Positions 42,328 to 45,758 of a stretch of DNA of 45,758 nt are shown here, piece by piece. The DNA lies in assembly GCA_902791745.1 (NCBI GenBank), contig CADAWZ010000003.1, positions 1 through 45,758 on the forward strand, read 5' to 3'. Below the pieces are notes generated by a model. The model made no database searches. It saw only the letters and a program-made list of their open reading frames with translations, and had not been told where the DNA came from. The first letter of the stretch is position 1; every line of letters begins with the position of its first letter. Position numbers and translations under genes: made by a program. Source of the DNA: an uncultured bacterium. GTDB lineage: Bacteria; Vulcanimicrobiota; CADAWZ01.

Positions 42328-43383
42328 TTATTTATTTAACAAAACAATTTTTCCACATTCAGATTCAGGAGAATTTAAAATTTCAAATCCTTTTTTATAA
42401 TCTTCAAGTGGAATCTTATGTGTAATTACTGGCGATACATCAAGTCTTTTTGAAGAAAGAAAGTTTCTTACCTCAATCCAAGTTTGGAACATTTTTCTTC
42501 CTGTTATTCCTATAAGATTAATGCCCTTGAATATAATTCCATTTGCATAATCAAGTGTTATATCTCTTGAAGGAATTCCAAAAGCCGTATATCTTCCACC
42601 TCTTCTAACAACTTTGAAAGCATTTTCTATTGCAACTGCTGCACCTGACATTTCAAGCACTACATCTGTTCCAACTCCATGGGTTTTCTCTTTTATGTAT
42701 TCATATACATTTACTTCATCTGTATGTAAAATATGGTCTGCTCCCATTTTTTTTGCTATTTGTAACTTAAATTTGTTTTTACCTATAACAAAAATTTCGG
42801 ATGCCCCTGAAGCTCTTGCAACTCCTGTTGCAAAAAGTCCTGTTGGTCCATCCCCAAAAATTGCAACAGTGTGACCATTTATTCCCCCTCCTTCAAGGGT
42901 TGCATATACAGCATTCCCAAGAGGCTCTTGAATACTTGCATATTCAAAAGGTATTGAAGGATCATTTTTCCAACAGACTATTTCTGGAATAACTGCATAT
43001 TCTGCAAAACAACCATTTATATCAACACCTAATATTTTTAATTCATTGCAAATATGCATTTGACCTGTCAAACATTGTGGACAATGACCACATGGTATGT
43101 GCGTCTCTGCAGATATAAAATCTCCAACTTTTACACGCTTTACACGAGAACCAACTTCAACGACTTCTCCTGAAAATTCATGTCCAAGTGTTTGAGGAAC
43201 ATTTTGTATTCTGCCTTCTGCCCAACCATCCCAGTTATATATGTGAACATCTGTTCCACATATAGATGTTGCTTTTACTTTTACTAAAACTTCATTTGGA
43301 GCAGGTTTTGGAATAGGAATTGTCAAAAGTTCTGCCCCTTTTTCTCTTTTAGTTTTTACTACTGCTTTCATGTTGTCAGACAT
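42328..43383 (-). CDS. tdh: L-threonine 3-dehydrogenase
   Basis: The 351-residue zinc-dependent medium-chain dehydrogenase oxidises L-threonine to 2-amino-3-ketobutyrate with NAD. It has SICGTDVHIYNWDGWAE with the catalytic zinc ligand Cys, GHEFSGEVVEVG, a structural-zinc Cys set (CGHCPQCLTGQMHIC), and the nucleotide-binding FGDGPTGLFA. The VHIYNWD string is typical of Tdh. The start may be ATG 43383 or the ATG four codons later; an AAAGGGG lies somewhat far upstream. With kbl it converts threonine to glycine and acetyl-CoA. An inverted CTCT/AGAG repeat lies in the short leader. Confidence 0.95.
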   Translation of the reverse strand: MSDNMKAVVKTKREKGAELLTIPIPKPAPNEVLVKVKATSICGTDVHIYNWDGWAEGRIQNVPQTLGHEFSGEVVEVGSRVKRVKVGDFISAETHIPCGHCPQCLTGQMHICNELKILGVDINGCFAEYAVIPEIVCWKNDPSIPFEYASIQEPLGNAVYATLEGGGINGHTVAIFGDGPTGLFATGVARASGASEIFVIGKNKFKLQIAKKMGADHILHTDEVNVYEYIKEKTHGVGTDVVLEMSGAAVAIENAFKVVRRGGRYTAFGIPSRDITLDYANGIIFKGINLIGITGRKMFQTWIEVRNFLSSKRLDVSPVITHKIPLEDYKKGFEILNSPESECGKIVLLNK

Positions 43384-43433
43384 TTTGTTTTTTAAAACCC
43401 CTTTCTCTCTGTTTAGAGAGTATATAAAGATTT

Positions 43434-44264
43434 TTAAATTAACTGTTCAAAAATTAATCCTGTATTATTCTTCATAGCTTCTTCTGCAAACATTCCAAGT
43501 ATATCGAGCTGTCTTTTAAAGACATGTGAAGCCTTTTCATCAGAAGCTACGAGTTCTTGACCACCATAACCGTCTTGATTGTTCCAATTTGGAAATTTAC
43601 CCAAAACAGGTACAAAAGTATGTATTTTTCCCTCTGCTGTGAGTCCATAAACTCCAAATCCTTCTTTGTATAATTTTACAAAAGGATATGGAGCTCTATT
43701 TCCAAAACTATCTTTTACAAGAATACCATTTTTATTTCTACCCCAATAATATGAATCTGATCCATTTGGATATGTATCATCTTCTTCGCCTTCCCAAGGA
43801 TAGAAAAGTTCATGTTCACCACCTGTGTCATCTGGTACCATAACAGGTTGACCATCCGTCATGACTTTTGCAACAGGCCATTTTACATCATCGAGCAATT
43901 TTCTAAAATCTTCCATTTCATTATATAATTGTCTTACAATATCTATATCTATAAAATCATGGTAGAGTTTGTAATTTAAAAGAACTGATTCAGGCATGTA
44001 TTTTACAAGAATATTTAAAAAAGCAGGAAGTCCTTCTATTTCAGTATGACAACCTTCACAGGTTTGTTTTATATTTAAAGGACATTGTTCACATATTGCA
44101 GGTAGTGTCTGATCGCCTGCCATTATATATGCTTGTCTTATCATATCCCATTGAAATCTGATTTTACCATTATCATAAAAATCATCAATTTTTTCTTGAT
44201 ATGGTCTGCAAGCTCTATAACTTACTCTGAATATGTCCAATTTCAAATCGTGCCATGTTTGCAT
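43434..44264 (-). CDS. Protein with N-terminal four-cysteine motif, function unknown
   Basis: The 276-residue soluble protein carries a CX2C pair (58, 61) and a second CX2CH (69, 72, 73), which could hold zinc or an Fe-S cluster. The rest is rich in aromatic and acidic residues with beta-type segments (YPFVKLYKEGFGVYGLTAEG). No known domain is recognised. GGGAG lies nine bases before ATG 44264. It is upstream of tdh with a 50-bp gap, so it may be co-transcribed with the threonine pathway. Its 5' leader carries the inverted repeat TTTTAACC/GGTTTAAAA (44291-44319). Confidence 0.65.
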   Translation of the reverse strand: MQTWHDLKLDIFRVSYRACRPYQEKIDDFYDNGKIRFQWDMIRQAYIMAGDQTLPAICEQCPLNIKQTCEGCHTEIEGLPAFLNILVKYMPESVLLNYKLYHDFIDIDIVRQLYNEMEDFRKLLDDVKWPVAKVMTDGQPVMVPDDTGGEHELFYPWEGEEDDTYPNGSDSYYWGRNKNGILVKDSFGNRAPYPFVKLYKEGFGVYGLTAEGKIHTFVPVLGKFPNWNNQDGYGGQELVASDEKASHVFKRQLDILGMFAEEAMKNNTGLIFEQLI

Positions 44265-44415
44265 GTTTTGTAACTCCCGTTTTATACAGGTTTTAACCGC
44301 CTAATTTTGTGGTTTAAAAATTTCTTCTCTGTGATATTTTAAAAAACCTTCAAATAAATACTATCATATTATTAAATATTTTTAGCTTTATGAACAAATT
44401 TATTTTAAAAAAAAA

Positions 44416-44596
44416 GGGAGCTGTAAAAAAAACTCCTATTAGTATATAAAAAATTTCTGTAAAGTGAAAATTTACCATTTAGTTTTCTGTGTAATACATT
44501 CACTCCAACTCCGCTTCGCTCTAATTCCATTCATTATATCACACAGAAAACTATTGACATACTCAAAATTTTTGTATCCTTTTTTTTCACAGCCCC
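44416..44596. repeat. Palindromic MITE-like repeat, copy 5 (diverged short-core type)
   Basis: An inner palindrome runs from TAGTTTTCTGTGT (44480) to ACACAGAAAACTA (ending 44553), around the core CACTCCAACTCCGCTTCGCT shared with copy 3. Outer arms GGGAGCTGT-A-run and T-run-CACAGCCCC are also inverted. It fills most of the 339-bp gene-free stretch 44265-44603. On the minus strand it follows the permease stop closely and may end that transcript. Confidence 0.7.
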
Positions 44597-44603
44597 AAAA
44601 TAA

Positions 44604-45758
44604 TTATTCGTGATTAAGTGCGTCTATTGGATTAAGTTTTGAGGCTTTATATGCAGGATAAAATCCAAAAAAAATTCCAACACCAGCTGAGAATAAAAAT
44701 GAAACAATAATTGAGTCTGTTGAAATAAAAGTATTTAAATCTGGAACAAACTTGGGAACAGATTGTGAAAGTGCAATTCCAAATATAATTCCTATTATTC
44801 CACCCATTATGGAAAGTGTCATTGACTCAAATAAAAACTGTCTTAAAATATCACTACCTCTTGCTCCTAAAGACATTCTGATACCAATTTCTCTTATTCT
44901 TTCAGTTACAGAAACAAGCATTATATTCATAATTCCTATTCCACCGACCAAAAGAGATATAGAAGCAATAGCCAATAAAAATAATGTCAACATTTTTGTT
45001 GTCTCTGTTCTTTTTTCTATCATATCTACTTGGGAATTTATTCTAAAATCATCCTCAGTATCTTCTGCTAAATGATGTCTCTGTCTCAAAAGAGTTGTAA
45101 TTTCATCTATTGCCTCTTCTATATGTTCGTCTGAAGATATAGAACAATATATCGACCATAAAAATTTATTTTTATATAAACGAGCCTTAACCGTTGTATA
45201 AGGCATTAATAAAAAATTATCTTGATAATCTATTTCAGTCGTTCCTTTTGATTTTAAAACCCCAATAACTCTAAATGGAATATTTTTTACTCTTATAAAT
45301 TGGTCTATAGGGTCTTCTCCATTAAATAATTCCTCTAAAATAGTATTACCTATTAAACAAACTTGATTAGCATTTTTTACATCCTCTTCTGTAAAAAATT
45401 CACCTTCCGTGATTGACCAATTCCCAATTTTATCATAATCTTTTGAAACGCCATTAAAAATTGCATTCCAATTTTCATTTCCATACACAACCTGTGCATT
45501 TGCATTAATCTTAGGAGAAGCATAATTTACATAAACACATTCATTTTCTATAGCCTCACAATCTCCTAAAGTCAATGTCCTTGCAACACCTTGACGAACT
45601 CCATTAATTGTTATTTGCTTTGGCGTGATAATCAAAAGATTTGTTCCAAGTGAAGCTATTTTATCTTCAATAGCTTTAGAAGCACCTTGACCAATACTTA
45701 CTAAAACAATAACAGAAGCAACACCTATTATTATTCCAAGCATTGTCAAAAAAGCTCT
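44604..45758 (-). CDS. MacB/FtsX-type ABC transporter permease, 5' end outside window
   Basis: The frame stays open to the window edge (the first visible codons give R-A-F-L-T-M-L-G), so the N-terminus is missing. Visible parts are the end of the first transmembrane helix region (LGIIIGVASVIVLVSIGQGA), a periplasmic core domain of MacB type (about 30-240), and three C-terminal helices of the FtsX domain. The family block GIMNIMLVSVTERIREIGIRMSLGARGSDI and the ending SKLNPIDALNHE are diagnostic. Such permeases export peptides or lipoproteins or transmit force with a MacB-like ATPase. The ATPase should lie just outside the window. Confidence 0.92.
   Translation of the reverse strand, partial: RAFLTMLGIIIGVASVIVLVSIGQGASKAIEDKIASLGTNLLIITPKQITINGVRQGVARTLTLGDCEAIENECVYVNYASPKINANAQVVYGNENWNAIFNGVSKDYDKIGNWSITEGEFFTEEDVKNANQVCLIGNTILEELFNGEDPIDQFIRVKNIPFRVIGVLKSKGTTEIDYQDNFLLMPYTTVKARLYKNKFLWSIYCSISSDEHIEEAIDEITTLLRQRHHLAEDTEDDFRINSQVDMIEKRTETTKMLTLFLLAIASISLLVGGIGIMNIMLVSVTERIREIGIRMSLGARGSDILRQFLFESMTLSIMGGIIGIIFGIALSQSVPKFVPDLNTFISTDSIIVSFLFSAGVGIFFGFYPAYKASKLNPIDALNHE

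Noticed and set aside
43384-43433. A riboswitch or T-box leader for tdh
   Set aside because: The gap is only 50 bp, with one short CTCT/AGAG inverted repeat, too small for a known amino-acid riboswitch.
9010-44596. Repeats considered as a CRISPR array
   Set aside because: Copies are kilobases apart, about 120-180 bp long and palindromic, with no regular spacers and no cas genes.
1-45758. tRNA, rRNA or other structured RNA genes
   Set aside because: No GTTC-type T-loop with matching acceptor stems, rRNA stretches or recognisable riboswitch cores were seen by eye; a covariance-model search would be decisive.

Overview
The window is an AT-rich bacterial chromosome segment with no rRNA or tRNA genes, no phage genes and no transposase. 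The cell makes meso-diaminopimelate-type peptidoglycan (MurE has the DNPR motif), divides with FtsZ/FtsA, and carries anaerobe-type metabolism: acyl-CoA dehydrogenase with EtfBA, where EtfA is fused to a ferredoxin domain, and threonine breakdown by Tdh/Kbl. The division cluster with DUF881 and Sbp, and a SCIFF-type ranthipeptide precursor, look Clostridia-like. The DUF1844 gene after ftsZ is less typical of Firmicutes. I would call it a low-GC fermentative anaerobe, possibly of an uncultured phylum; the phylum cannot be fixed from this window.

Layout. (1) 1-3934, minus strand: a protein with three N-terminal repeats, hpt, a Cys-rich 98-residue protein, a 56-residue six-cysteine peptide closed by a terminator, a UROD/MetE-like protein, and a folate cyclodeaminase-family gene cut by the window edge. 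(2) 4016-4164: back-to-back promoters. (3) 4233-21657, plus strand: a nearly complete dcw cluster, rsmH-ftsL-ftsI-murE-murF-mraY-murD-ftsW-murG-murC-ftsQ-DUF881-sbp-ftsA-ftsZ-DUF1844. It supplies the peptidoglycan precursor pathway and the divisome. Four fts genes start with TTG, whereas the mur/mra genes start with ATG.

(4) 21673-29041: an envelope-stress-like region. A PspA/IM30 gene and a membrane coiled-coil gene have their own promoter and terminator. They are followed by a tightly coupled run: a Ycf46-like AAA ATPase, a coiled-coil protein, DedA, a secreted Tyr/Pro-rich protein, a Crp/Fnr regulator and a metallo-beta-lactamase-fold hydrolase. PspA is an ESCRT-III homologue, so its position beside a classical AAA ATPase is the most system-like arrangement in the window. 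(5) 29245-34579: housekeeping and unassigned genes (RdgB, ECF-S-like protein, ATP-grasp, NUDIX, a two-TM protein, a GT4 glycosyltransferase). (6) 34642-37826: acd-etfB-etfA. (7) 37827-40386: an accessory stretch with repeats, ThpR, a FlbD-like protein split by an acidic insert, a perfect 20-bp-arm palindrome and two orphan genes. (8) 40401-45758, minus strand: a small coiled-coil protein, kbl, tdh, a Cys-motif protein and a truncated MacB-type permease.

A family of palindromic, MITE-like repeats occurs five times (about 9010, 29060, 37861, 42136, 44416) in two core subtypes. Two copies lie inside operons (murE/murF and tdh/kbl). A different element with TGTCATTGC ends sits at 38067-38237.
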